Shown here: positions 32,161 through 40,374 of the stretch, one piece after another | Numbering within the stretch: position 1 is the first letter of the stretch | How the letters are laid out: each line of letters starts with the position of its first letter | The notes under the pieces: model-generated | Databases searched by the model: none | What the model saw: the letters and a program-made list of their open reading frames with translations, nothing else | Told to the model about the DNA's origin: nothing | Assembly (NCBI GenBank): GCA_964633225.1 | Contig: CAZWFQ010000001.1 | Location: 62,001-126,000 of the forward strand | DNA: 64,000 nt | Source of the DNA: JAKQIM01 sp964633225 | Lineage (GTDB): Bacteria; Chloroflexota; Anaerolineae; Anaerolineales; UBA4823 | Direction: 5' to 3' | Position numbers and translations under genes: made by a program

Positions 32161-34380
32161 TTATTTATCAATTGTCTTGAGCCTTGCTAATGAAGCAGCC
32201 ACACGCTTCAAACCAACGCTCTCGAAAAATATATCTACGATCTCATCATTGTCCATTAAACGGCTGTTCAACACCATGCCAGGTCCCCAGACCGAATGTT
32301 CTACGCGTGCTCCGGGTGGGAATTGCTGCTTGGTGATTGGCGTATGCTCTTGGGACTTTGGCTGGCTTGGAGATTGCCAGCGGGTGGTACTGCTGCCGCT
32401 GCTGCTGCCAGACCAGGTACGGCTAGAAGAACTCGGCTGGGAGCGAAAAGTAGGCCGGTCTGGGCTGCTTTCTTCCATCAACTCTGCCGGGATATCGTCT
32501 AAGAAACGTGATGGATCGGCAGGCTCGCTGTACCCGAACGTGCTGCGGTTCTGGGCGTTCACCAGGTAGAGGCGGTCTTTAGCACGCGTGATGCCCACGT
32601 AAAGCAGGCGGCGCTCTTCTTGCATTGCCTCTGGGTCTTCAAAGGAGCGTGAATGCGGTAAGGTGCCGTCATTTAACCCAATGATGAACACAATTGGAAA
32701 TTCCAGTCCCTTGGCGGCGTGTAGGGTCAGCAGGGTGGGGACATTAGCACTGGCTTCCAGTGTATCCTGATCAGAGACCAGGGCCACCTCTTCCAAGAAC
32801 TCGTTCAGGCTGCGGTCTTTGTATTCGGCAGCCAGGCGGCGCAGTTCCATCACGTTTTCCCAGCGGTCATGCCCTTCTTCGGTCCCGTCATCGATATAGC
32901 TGTGGTAATCTGTGTCTGACAGGATGCGGTCTAGCAAATGAAGGGGAGACAGCTCGCTTGCCTGTGCGTTCCAAAGTGCCAGTTTGTCGCCAAAGCCTGC
33001 CAGGGCCGATAGGGCGCGTGCTGTGAAGGCCTCTCGGTGCGCATCTGCCTCGCGAGGCAGGCGCAGCAGCAGCTCGCCGGGGGGCAGGTTGTGTTTCTGT
33101 GCCTGGGTGCGCAGCACTTGCAGGGTCTTATCGCCAATGCCGCGCGGCGGGGTGTTGATGGCACGTGCCAGGCTGAATTCATCACTGGGGTTGTGTACCA
33201 GGCGCAGGTAAGACAACACATCTTTTACCTCGCGCCGCCCGTAGAAACGCTGCGCCCCTACCAGCTTATAGGGCAGGTTGGCGTGCAAGAATGCCTCTTC
33301 CAGCAGGCGGGACTGGGCATTGGTGCGGTACATAGCGGCAAAGTCACCTGGTTGAGCCTGCTTGCGGCCAATGAGGGTGGCAATCGTATCCACCACAAAG
33401 GCGGCTTCCGCGCGATCATCATACGCCTGGTGGGTCCAGGTTTTTACGCCCTCTCCACGATCTGTAAAGAGACGCTTGCGTTTGCGGTGTGGATTGCGGT
33501 CGATGATCGCCATGGCTACATCCAAAATGCGCTGTGTGGAACGGTAGTTCTGTTCCAACAGCACCACCTGGGTGGCAGGATAATCTTGTTCGAAGCGCAG
33601 CACGTTGCGGTAATCGGCGCCGCGCCAGCGATAAATGGACTGGTCGGCATCGCCAACGGCAAAGATATTATTATGGAAGGAAGCCAGGTGTTTGAGCAGG
33701 CTGTATTGGGCCAGGTTCGTATCCTGGAATTCATCCACCAGCACATGCTCATAACGGCGGGCATACTTTTCGCGCACCACCAGGTTTTCTTCCAGCAGCT
33801 TGGCCGTGTACAGCAAAAGATCGTCAAAATCTACCGCGTTATTGGCCAATAGCATTTGTTGGTAACGTACGTACACGCGCTTGACAACCTCGTCCCGGTA
33901 GGTTTGAATGGGGTATTCGTCTGGCAAGAGCAGCTCGTTTTTGGCGTTGGAGATGGAGCCGTGGATGGCCTGGGCCCGGTAGATTTTTTCGTCTAGGTTG
34001 AGCTCGCTGATGGCGTGCTTGACCAGGCTGCGCTGGTCGTCATCGTCAAAGATGACAAAATTGGAGTTGAGCGGCAGGTGTTCAGCCTCGCGGCGCAGGA
34101 TGCGCGCGCAGATGGCATGAAAGGTGCCCAGGGTCACGCCGCGGGCGCTCTCTCCCAGCAGGCCGATCACGCGCCCTTCCATCTCGCGGGCGGCCTTGTT
34201 GGTGAAAGTGACTGCCAGGATCTGGTAGGGCCGCACGCCCATGGCGCCAATTAAATAGGCCACCCGCTGTGTCAGAACCCGCGTTTTACCTGAGCCCGGG
34301 CCGGCTAAGACCAGCACCGGCCCAAGCCCTGCCGTTACGGCACGTTGTTGCTGGGGGTTGAGTCCATCAAGAAAATTCAC
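32161..34380 (-). CDS. pcrA: UvrD/PcrA-type DNA helicase
   Basis: Superfamily 1A 3'-5' helicase for repair and replication-fork maintenance. Q-motif GLNPQQQRAV, Walker A LAGPGSGKTRVL, DEFQDTN, QNYRST and the late LLTLHAAKGLEFP appear in order; the C-terminal 110 residues are a serine-rich linker and a small basic domain with VEHSVWGPGMV, as in PcrA. I choose the GTG at 34380 (739 aa) because a TTGACA-17-TAGAAT promoter ends 7 bases before it and overlaps the ATG at 34389; the longer frame reaches 34416. Confidence 0.93.
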   Translation of the reverse strand: MNFLDGLNPQQQRAVTAGLGPVLVLAGPGSGKTRVLTQRVAYLIGAMGVRPYQILAVTFTNKAAREMEGRVIGLLGESARGVTLGTFHAICARILRREAEHLPLNSNFVIFDDDDQRSLVKHAISELNLDEKIYRAQAIHGSISNAKNELLLPDEYPIQTYRDEVVKRVYVRYQQMLLANNAVDFDDLLLYTAKLLEENLVVREKYARRYEHVLVDEFQDTNLAQYSLLKHLASFHNNIFAVGDADQSIYRWRGADYRNVLRFEQDYPATQVVLLEQNYRSTQRILDVAMAIIDRNPHRKRKRLFTDRGEGVKTWTHQAYDDRAEAAFVVDTIATLIGRKQAQPGDFAAMYRTNAQSRLLEEAFLHANLPYKLVGAQRFYGRREVKDVLSYLRLVHNPSDEFSLARAINTPPRGIGDKTLQVLRTQAQKHNLPPGELLLRLPREADAHREAFTARALSALAGFGDKLALWNAQASELSPLHLLDRILSDTDYHSYIDDGTEEGHDRWENVMELRRLAAEYKDRSLNEFLEEVALVSDQDTLEASANVPTLLTLHAAKGLEFPIVFIIGLNDGTLPHSRSFEDPEAMQEERRLLYVGITRAKDRLYLVNAQNRSTFGYSEPADPSRFLDDIPAELMEESSPDRPTFRSQPSSSSRTWSGSSSGSSTTRWQSPSQPKSQEHTPITKQQFPPGARVEHSVWGPGMVLNSRLMDNDEIVDIFFESVGLKRVAASLARLKTIDK

Positions 34381-34387
34381 GGGCCTC

Positions 34388-34416
34388 ATTCTACCGTTAC
34401 AACAAAGGTGTGTCAA
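34388..34416 (-). promoter_or_regulatory. pcrA promoter, likely leaderless
   Basis: Minus strand: TTGACA (34416-34411), 17-base spacer, TAGAAT (34393-34388). Seven bases then lead to GTG at 34380. The -10 box itself includes the first two bases of the upstream ATG, which could therefore not be translated from this promoter. Confidence 0.75.
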
Positions 34417-34447
34417 CGGCTGATGACAAGAATGCGCGTTTTGTCAG

Positions 34448-34476
34448 TTGTCAATACGCCTGCTCTTTGTTAGAAT
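34448..34476 (+). promoter_or_regulatory. holB promoter, likely leaderless
   Basis: TTGTCA, 17-base spacer, TAGAAT, then GACGCT and the holB ATG. The expected transcription start coincides with the start codon. Confidence 0.75.
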
Positions 34477-34482
34477 GACGCT

Positions 34483-35487
34483 ATGAATTGGGGTATGTTA
34501 GGTCATGAATGGGCGGTTGACCTCCTGCGCCAGCATGTGGTGCAGGGGCGGACGCGCCACGCTTATTTGTTTACCGGCCCCCAGGGTGTTGGGCGCCGGA
34601 CCCTGGCACTACGCCTGGCTCAAGCTTTGAACTGCCAAACTCCGCCCACTCCGGGTGACCCATGCGGGACTTGCTCGTCTTGTGTGCGTTTGCAAGCCAT
34701 GCAACACCCTGACCTGGCTGTGGTACAGGCAGAGCAAGAAGGCGGTACCCTGAAGGTTGACCAGGTGCGCGAGCTTCAGCATGCTTTGGCCTTGTCACCT
34801 TACGAGGCGCGTTTCAGGGTGGCTTTGCTGCTGCGGTTTGAAGAGGCCCATCTCAGCGCGGCGAATGCCCTGCTCAAAACGTTGGAGGAGCCCGCCCCGC
34901 AAGTGGTATTGATGTTGACCGCGGCCAGCCCTGAGAGCGTGCTGCCAACGATCGTTTCACGCTGCGAGGTGCTGCGCTTGCGCCCGCTGACCCAAGAACA
35001 GGTCAGCCAGGGCTTGCAGGCCCAGTGGGGCTTGCCGGCTGAACAGGCACACTTGCTGGCATGCATCTCTGATGGGCGCCCCGGCTATGCCCTGCATTTA
35101 AATGATACCCCTGATTTGCTGGACCAGCGCCAGCTCTGGCTCAAAGATTTGTTCACCCTCCTGCCTGCAAACCGGGTTGATCGCCTGGGATATGCCCGCA
35201 CGATGTATGATCAGAAGGATGCTTTACGCGGCGTACTGCTGACCTGGCTTTCACTCTGGCGTGATGTGATGCTTTGCGCAGGTGGTTCGCAGATGACGCC
35301 TACCAATGTGGACTACGCCGAAGTAGTCCGCGAGATTGCCGCACACCTGGAATTGGCTTCTGCCCGGGGGGTGACAGCCGCAGTGGAAAATACGTTGAAC
35401 CGCCTGGATCGCAACGTGAATGCTCGCCTGGCCTTTGAAGTGCTGCTGCTCGACCTGCCGCAAATACGGGTTTCATTGTCTGCCTAA
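34483..35487 (+). CDS. holB: DNA polymerase III delta-prime subunit
   Basis: Clamp-loader subunit of the AAA+ type (334 aa). LFTGPQGVGRRTLALRLAQ is the P-loop region, in which the Lys of Walker A is replaced by Arg, common in delta-prime. CGTCSSC is the zinc-module part; SANALLKTLEEP and SRCEVLRLRPL are the later landmarks. It is divergent from pcrA with a 102-base space. No ribosome site is present; the promoter's -10 box lies 6 bases before the ATG. Confidence 0.92.
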   Translation: MNWGMLGHEWAVDLLRQHVVQGRTRHAYLFTGPQGVGRRTLALRLAQALNCQTPPTPGDPCGTCSSCVRLQAMQHPDLAVVQAEQEGGTLKVDQVRELQHALALSPYEARFRVALLLRFEEAHLSAANALLKTLEEPAPQVVLMLTAASPESVLPTIVSRCEVLRLRPLTQEQVSQGLQAQWGLPAEQAHLLACISDGRPGYALHLNDTPDLLDQRQLWLKDLFTLLPANRVDRLGYARTMYDQKDALRGVLLTWLSLWRDVMLCAGGSQMTPTNVDYAEVVREIAAHLELASARGVTAAVENTLNRLDRNVNARLAFEVLLLDLPQIRVSLSA

Positions 35488-35504
35488 CTTTAATGTGCTA
35501 TACT
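35476..35504 (+). promoter_or_regulatory. Promoter upstream of the GAF-GAF-PAS kinase gene
   Basis: TTGTCT, 17-base spacer, TATACT. The -35 box lies in the last codons of holB. The leader to the kinase start is about 50 bases. Confidence 0.65.
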
Positions 35505-35560
35505 GAAGCGCAACGTAATCGATATCCTCTCGACCCGGAATTGACAATAAGGCAGCCGGG

Positions 35561-37675
35561 ATGGTAGATGAGATCAAAGAATCCCCTCTAACATTGCAGC
35601 CCGAAGGCGACGCCGCTGTGCGTTCGTCTCTTGAGTTGCTTTATCACATTAGCCGTGAGTTGAGCTCGGCGCTAGACTTGCGTACTGTTTTGCAGCGAGT
35701 GCTGTTCCTCTCATTGCAAACTGTTGGCGCGAGCAGCGGCAGCCTTGTTGTGTTAGACGATAACGGCAAACCGGTCGAGTCGGCCATCATTGTTGGCGAA
35801 AAAGTACACAACCATACTACACAGCGGCTGAGGGCCACCTTGGATTCGGGACTGGCGGGTTGGGTAATGCGTACCCGCACCGCTGCTTTGGTGCCAGATA
35901 CCAGCCAGGATGAACGTTGGATGTCGCGCCAATACGAAGAGGAAGAGCGTTTCGGGCCTAAGTCAGCCACGGCGGCCCCGCTGATGGCGCGTGATTTGCT
36001 GGTGGGTGTGATCACCCTGGTGCATACCCAGCCGGGCTTCTTTACATCGGAACACCTGGCATTGGTACAGGCAATTGCTGACCAGGCTGGCATTGCGGTC
36101 TTGAATGCCCGCCTGTATGCCGACAGTCAGCGCCAGGCGCGTGTGATGACCTGGCTGGCTGAGAGTGCGGCTGGAATTTCTGTCAGCCTGAACCTGGAAG
36201 ATGTCTTGTCGGGGATTATGCGGCAGGTCACTCAGACCTTGAATGTGCAGGCGGCCTCGCTGGCTTTGCTTGATCCCAAGGATAATTCGTTGATCTTTCG
36301 AGCCGCCACCGGGTGGGCCGGGCAGTATGTGATGAAAACTCGTTTGCAGCCCGGGCAAGGGGTGGCAGGCTGGGTGGTTCAAGAAGGCAAAGGAATTGTG
36401 ATCCAGGATGTAAGTGCTGATAACCGCTTCGATCCTGAAACAGACCGCCGCACGGGCTTCCAGACCAAGGGTATTGCGTGTGCTCCAATTCATTACCGCG
36501 GTGAAGTGATTGGCGTCTTAGAAGCGATCAATCCAACAGGCGGTTTGTTTGATCCCGACGCCCTCCTGGTTCTGACCGGGATTGGCGGCCTGGCGGGCAC
36601 CGCCATCCGGCATGCCCAGCTTTTCGAGCAGTTGCAAGTGGCGCACAAGAGCTATCGCGATTTGTTCGAAGATAGTATTGACCCCATCTTGCTGACGAAT
36701 TGGCAAGGTGAGGTCTTAGAAGCCAACCGCAAGGCGGTGCTGGCTACAGATTACAGCCAGGAGTCGCTGCGGGGCATGCGGATTTCGCAACTGCATGCGA
36801 TGGCTCTTGAGCTGGTTGGCGATAATTTCGAGCATTTGCTCTCGGGCACTACGATATACTATGAATCGCGCCTGCGGACTCGCAGCGGGCATGAACTGCC
36901 GATTGAGGTGTACGTGCGCCTGGTGCGGGCAGAAGAAGCGCCGCGCATCCAGTGGATGCTGAGAGATATTACCGAGCGCAAGAACCTGGATACGCTGCGC
37001 GATGACTTAACCTCGATGATCTATCATGATCTTCGTTCTCCTCTGGGGAATGTTGTTTCGAGCCTGGATACGCTGCACACCATGCTGCCGGTTGACGATG
37101 AGCCCGCCCTCAAATCGCTGCTCGAGATCGCACAGCGCTCTACCGAACGCATCCAACGTCTTACCGAATCATTGTTGGATATGAGCCGCCTGGAAGCCGG
37201 GCAGCAAATTGGCAATCGCCAGTTCACCAACATGAGCGACTTGGTCCGAGAAGCTGTAGATGCTGTGCTGCCGGTTGCCATCAATAAGGATCAAGCCATT
37301 GATCTGAATATCAAACCTGGTGTTGGGCAGGTTTTGGTCGATCCTGATATGATCCGTCGCGTGATCACGAACTTGTTGGAAAATGCAACCAAATACACTC
37401 CCTCAGGGAGCCAGATCCGGGTTGGCATTTACCAGCAGGAAGAAAAAGTGTATGTCTGGATACAAGATAATGGTCCAGGTATCCCCGCCTCAGAACACGA
37501 TCGGATTTTTGATAAGTTCAGCCGCTTAAGTGTTCGTGAAGGTCCCAAAGGTTTGGGCCTGGGCCTGGCGTACTGCCGGTTGGCTGTCCAGGGTCATGGT
37601 GGGCGCATCTGGGTAGAGAGTGAACCCGGGTCTGGTGCCCGTTTTATTTTTGCATTACCTGCGGTAGCAGAATAG
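35561..37675 (+). CDS. GAF-GAF-PAS sensor histidine kinase
   Basis: Cytoplasmic sensor kinase of 704 aa without membrane segments. Two GAF domains (about residues 25-185 and 200-345) precede a PAS domain (about 355-475), a HisKA dimerisation domain with H489 in YHDLRSPLGN, and a HATPase_c domain with NLLENATKYTP, DNGPGIP and GLGLGLAY. All catalytic boxes look intact. No partner response regulator is adjacent; two more kinases lie within 10 kb. The ligand of the GAF domains is unknown. Confidence 0.92.
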   Translation: MVDEIKESPLTLQPEGDAAVRSSLELLYHISRELSSALDLRTVLQRVLFLSLQTVGASSGSLVVLDDNGKPVESAIIVGEKVHNHTTQRLRATLDSGLAGWVMRTRTAALVPDTSQDERWMSRQYEEEERFGPKSATAAPLMARDLLVGVITLVHTQPGFFTSEHLALVQAIADQAGIAVLNARLYADSQRQARVMTWLAESAAGISVSLNLEDVLSGIMRQVTQTLNVQAASLALLDPKDNSLIFRAATGWAGQYVMKTRLQPGQGVAGWVVQEGKGIVIQDVSADNRFDPETDRRTGFQTKGIACAPIHYRGEVIGVLEAINPTGGLFDPDALLVLTGIGGLAGTAIRHAQLFEQLQVAHKSYRDLFEDSIDPILLTNWQGEVLEANRKAVLATDYSQESLRGMRISQLHAMALELVGDNFEHLLSGTTIYYESRLRTRSGHELPIEVYVRLVRAEEAPRIQWMLRDITERKNLDTLRDDLTSMIYHDLRSPLGNVVSSLDTLHTMLPVDDEPALKSLLEIAQRSTERIQRLTESLLDMSRLEAGQQIGNRQFTNMSDLVREAVDAVLPVAINKDQAIDLNIKPGVGQVLVDPDMIRRVITNLLENATKYTPSGSQIRVGIYQQEEKVYVWIQDNGPGIPASEHDRIFDKFSRLSVREGPKGLGLGLAYCRLAVQGHGGRIWVESEPGSGARFIFALPAVAE

Positions 37676-37714
37676 TTCCACCTGCCAGCGGGTAGTGCGT
37701 TAGGAAATGGAAGA

Positions 37715-38569
37715 ATGATGCAGCAAATTAACCGTTTTGTTTATTATGAAAGCTCTTTCCCCGGTGTGACCGTAGGCGCGGTGGTACTGCCATTGGGCAC
37801 CATTTTGGTCGATGCACCCTTGCGTGCAGAGGATGTACGGACCTGGTTGAACCTGTTGTTGAACCTGGGCAGCAAGTCTAACCGCGTGTTGATCAACCTG
37901 GATGCTCATCCTGATCGCACCCTGGGGGCCCGTTCGATGGAATGCACCATCGTTGCACACCAAAAAACAGCCCAGGTTTTCCGCAGCCGGCCATCTGTCT
38001 TTAAAGGGCAAAATGCAGAAAGTGGTTCCGAATGGGAGACCTATGACGATGTAGTTGGGACGCGTTGGGCGATCCCAGACATTACTTTTACCCAGCGCAT
38101 TGCCTGGCACTGGGGAGAAGTTGACGTCATCTGTGAGCACCACCCGGGGCCGGCATTAGGCAGCACCTGGGTGATGATCCCTGATGAGCGGGTGATTTTT
38201 GTAGGCGACATCGTCTTGCCGAATCAGCCCCCTTTCTTGACCAATGCAGATATCCCCTCTTGGGTTGAAACACTGGATTTGCTGATCAGTACTTACCAGG
38301 ATTACACCATTGTGAGCGGGCGTGGGGGCTTGGTTTCTATGGATGCTGTGCGTAACCAGCAGCATCACCTGAAGAATGTGCTCAGAGGGTTGGAGCGGCT
38401 GGCTAAGCGCAATGGCGCACCCGAAGATGCTGAAGCCTTGATCCCCGGCCTGCTCTCGGATTGGGATTTTCCTGAAGAGCAAAAAGAGCAGTATATCCAA
38501 CGATACCGCCATGGGCTTTATCAATATTATGCCCGGCGCTACCGCCCATCAGAAGCCAATTCGGAGTAG
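37715..38569 (+). CDS. Metallo-beta-lactamase-fold protein with degenerate metal site
   Basis: 284-aa soluble protein with the MBL layout: VVLPLGTILVDAP at the N terminus, then LDAHPDR in place of HxHxDH, EHHPGPALGS, FVGDIVLP and VSGRGGL in place of the final SGHG. Two metal-ligand His positions are replaced by Asp and Arg, and the last by Arg, while one His, the central Asp and the GDIV Asp remain. Catalysis by two metals is therefore doubtful. It lies between a kinase and the asparaginase gene with short gaps, so co-transcription is likely. A GGAAATGGAAG stretch serves as ribosome site. Confidence 0.75.
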   Translation: MMQQINRFVYYESSFPGVTVGAVVLPLGTILVDAPLRAEDVRTWLNLLLNLGSKSNRVLINLDAHPDRTLGARSMECTIVAHQKTAQVFRSRPSVFKGQNAESGSEWETYDDVVGTRWAIPDITFTQRIAWHWGEVDVICEHHPGPALGSTWVMIPDERVIFVGDIVLPNQPPFLTNADIPSWVETLDLLISTYQDYTIVSGRGGLVSMDAVRNQQHHLKNVLRGLERLAKRNGAPEDAEALIPGLLSDWDFPEEQKEQYIQRYRHGLYQYYARRYRPSEANSE

Positions 38570-38577
38570 TATCCTGT

Positions 38578-39675
38578 ATGCAAGCTGCTGCTCAATACCT
38601 GCCAATCTACCAGTTCAGCCGGGGTGAGATCGTCGAATCGATCCATTACGGTGCGATTGCCGTAATGAATGCCGCTGGTGAGCTGGTGGCCTGGTATGGC
38701 GATCCTGATGTCGTGACCTACATGCGCTCATCATCTAAACCTTTACAAGCTCTGCCATTCGTTGAGGCAGGTGGACCTGAAGCATATCACTTGACGTTGA
38801 AAGAGATCGCCGTGATGTGTGCCTCGCACTCTGGCACTGATGAGCATGTGGAGACCGTGCGCTCGATCCTGGCAAAGGTTGGGGCGAGTGAGGCGGATCT
38901 GATGTGCGGTGTGCATCCGCTTTCGCACAAGCCAACCATCGATGCTATGCAAGCCCGTGGCGAGCAGGTCTCTCAAATTCGCAATAACTGTTCAGGAAAA
39001 CATTCTGGTATGCTGGCCTATGCGCGCTGGCTGGACTCGGCCGGTATCCCGGCAGGCCTGACATATGTTGACCTGGAACACCCTGTTCAGAAGCATATCC
39101 TTAAAGCGGTCTGTGAGATGTTCGGCTTGGAACAGGGGCAGGTGAAATTAGGCGTGGATGGGTGTTCGGCCCCCATTTTTGCTGTGCCGCTTCGCAATGC
39201 TGCGCTGGCGTTTGCCCGCTTGTGTGACCCAAGCGGACTGCCTGCCCGGCGCGCTGAAGCCTGTAAGACGATTACCACAGCGATGATGGCGCATCCCAAT
39301 ATGGTGGGGGGCCCCGAGAGCTTTGATACACATTTCATGCAGGCTTTTCCCGAGCGGGTGGTTTGCAAGACCGGAGCTGAAGGTTTTCAGATTTTTGGTA
39401 TCATGCCCGGTGTATTAGGCCCCAATTCGCAGGCCTTGGGGGTGGCTTTTAAAATCTCTGATGGAGATCTGAAGAGCCATACTCGCCCGGTCGAAGATTC
39501 ACACGGCCGCGTGCGCCCGGCAGTAATGCTAGAGATCTTGCGCCAGCTAGGCCTGGAAGATGCTGATGCTTCAGTAAAGCTGGCCGATTATGGCCCCACC
39601 TTCCCGATCAAGAACGCTCGGAAAATATCGGTGGGTCACGCTGCACCGAGCTTTACATTGGTGCGACCATCCTAG
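38578..39675 (+). CDS. L-asparaginase, Rhizobium etli-type (PF06089-like)
   Basis: Hydrolyses asparagine to aspartate and ammonia. The family, distinct from AnsA/AnsB, is seen from MRSSSKPLQALP, CASHSGTDEHV, HPLSHKPT, NNCSGKHSGML and DGCSAPIFAVPL in order. The Ser-Ser-Lys cluster is the catalytic site in the family. 365 aa, full length. It starts 8 bases after the MBL-fold gene. An aspartase gene lies about 10 kb away on the other strand, so asparagine could feed into fumarate. Confidence 0.9.
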   Translation: MQAAAQYLPIYQFSRGEIVESIHYGAIAVMNAAGELVAWYGDPDVVTYMRSSSKPLQALPFVEAGGPEAYHLTLKEIAVMCASHSGTDEHVETVRSILAKVGASEADLMCGVHPLSHKPTIDAMQARGEQVSQIRNNCSGKHSGMLAYARWLDSAGIPAGLTYVDLEHPVQKHILKAVCEMFGLEQGQVKLGVDGCSAPIFAVPLRNAALAFARLCDPSGLPARRAEACKTITTAMMAHPNMVGGPESFDTHFMQAFPERVVCKTGAEGFQIFGIMPGVLGPNSQALGVAFKISDGDLKSHTRPVEDSHGRVRPAVMLEILRQLGLEDADASVKLADYGPTFPIKNARKISVGHAAPSFTLVRPS

Positions 39676-39696
39676 TTGAATTGATGGAAAAGGATC

Positions 39697-40374
39697 ATGG
39701 AACTGGCAGAACGCGCCCTCATTGTACACCACATACTCCTCGATGCGTATGGCCAGCCAACCTGGCGTGATCCATTGCCCGCCATCGATGAGCTGGTTTC
39801 AACTGTCCTGTCTCAAAATACCAATGATACCAACCGCGACCGGGCTTTTCATGCCCTGCGCAAGCGCTTTTCTACATGGGAGCAGGTGCGTGATGCAGAA
39901 GAGGCGGATGTCGTCGCCGCCATCCGCCCGGCTGGGTTGGCCAACCAAAAAGGCCCGCGCATTCAGCAGCTGCTGCGTTCAATCAGCGCAGAACGGGGCA
40001 TCCTGGATTTGAACTTCCTTGAAGACCTGGGTGTTGAAGAAGGGCGTCAATGGCTGATGCGCTTTAAAGGTGTTGGCCCTAAGACAGCCGCCATTGTCTT
40101 GCTGTTTTCGTTGGGCAAGCCAGCTTTCCCTGTCGATACCCATATCTATCGGGTGAGTGGCCGGTTGGGTCTGCGCCCCGAGAAGATGAGTGTGGAGCAG
40201 GCCCATACCCACCTGGAGGCACTGCTGCCCCCAGAAGCTTATTATGCTGCGCATTTGAATATTATCCGCCTGGGGCGAGAGATCTGCCACGCTCGCCGGC
40301 CGAACTGCCCGCTCTGCCCACTGCAAGCGATCTGTGATTTTTATAACTCGTCTGATAAAGAGGTGCGCCAATGA
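39697..40374 (+). CDS. nth: Endonuclease III-type DNA glycosylase/AP lyase
   Basis: HhH-GPD repair enzyme (225 aa). TVLSQNTNDTNRDRAF opens the fold, FKGVGPKTAAIV is the hairpin with the catalytic Lys, and PVDTHIYRV carries the catalytic Asp. The 4Fe-4S loop is complete: C-x6-C-x2-C-x5-C in CHARRPNCPLCPLQAIC. Its TGA overlaps the next kinase gene's ATG by 4 bases, so the two are translationally coupled. It could equally be called an EndoIII-like glycosylase of a neighbouring subgroup. Confidence 0.92.
   Translation: MELAERALIVHHILLDAYGQPTWRDPLPAIDELVSTVLSQNTNDTNRDRAFHALRKRFSTWEQVRDAEEADVVAAIRPAGLANQKGPRIQQLLRSISAERGILDLNFLEDLGVEEGRQWLMRFKGVGPKTAAIVLLFSLGKPAFPVDTHIYRVSGRLGLRPEKMSVEQAHTHLEALLPPEAYYAAHLNIIRLGREICHARRPNCPLCPLQAICDFYNSSDKEVRQ

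Noticed and set aside
33037..33852. 271-codon plus-strand frame inside pcrA
   Set aside because: Antisense of a highly conserved helicase region; no start signal.
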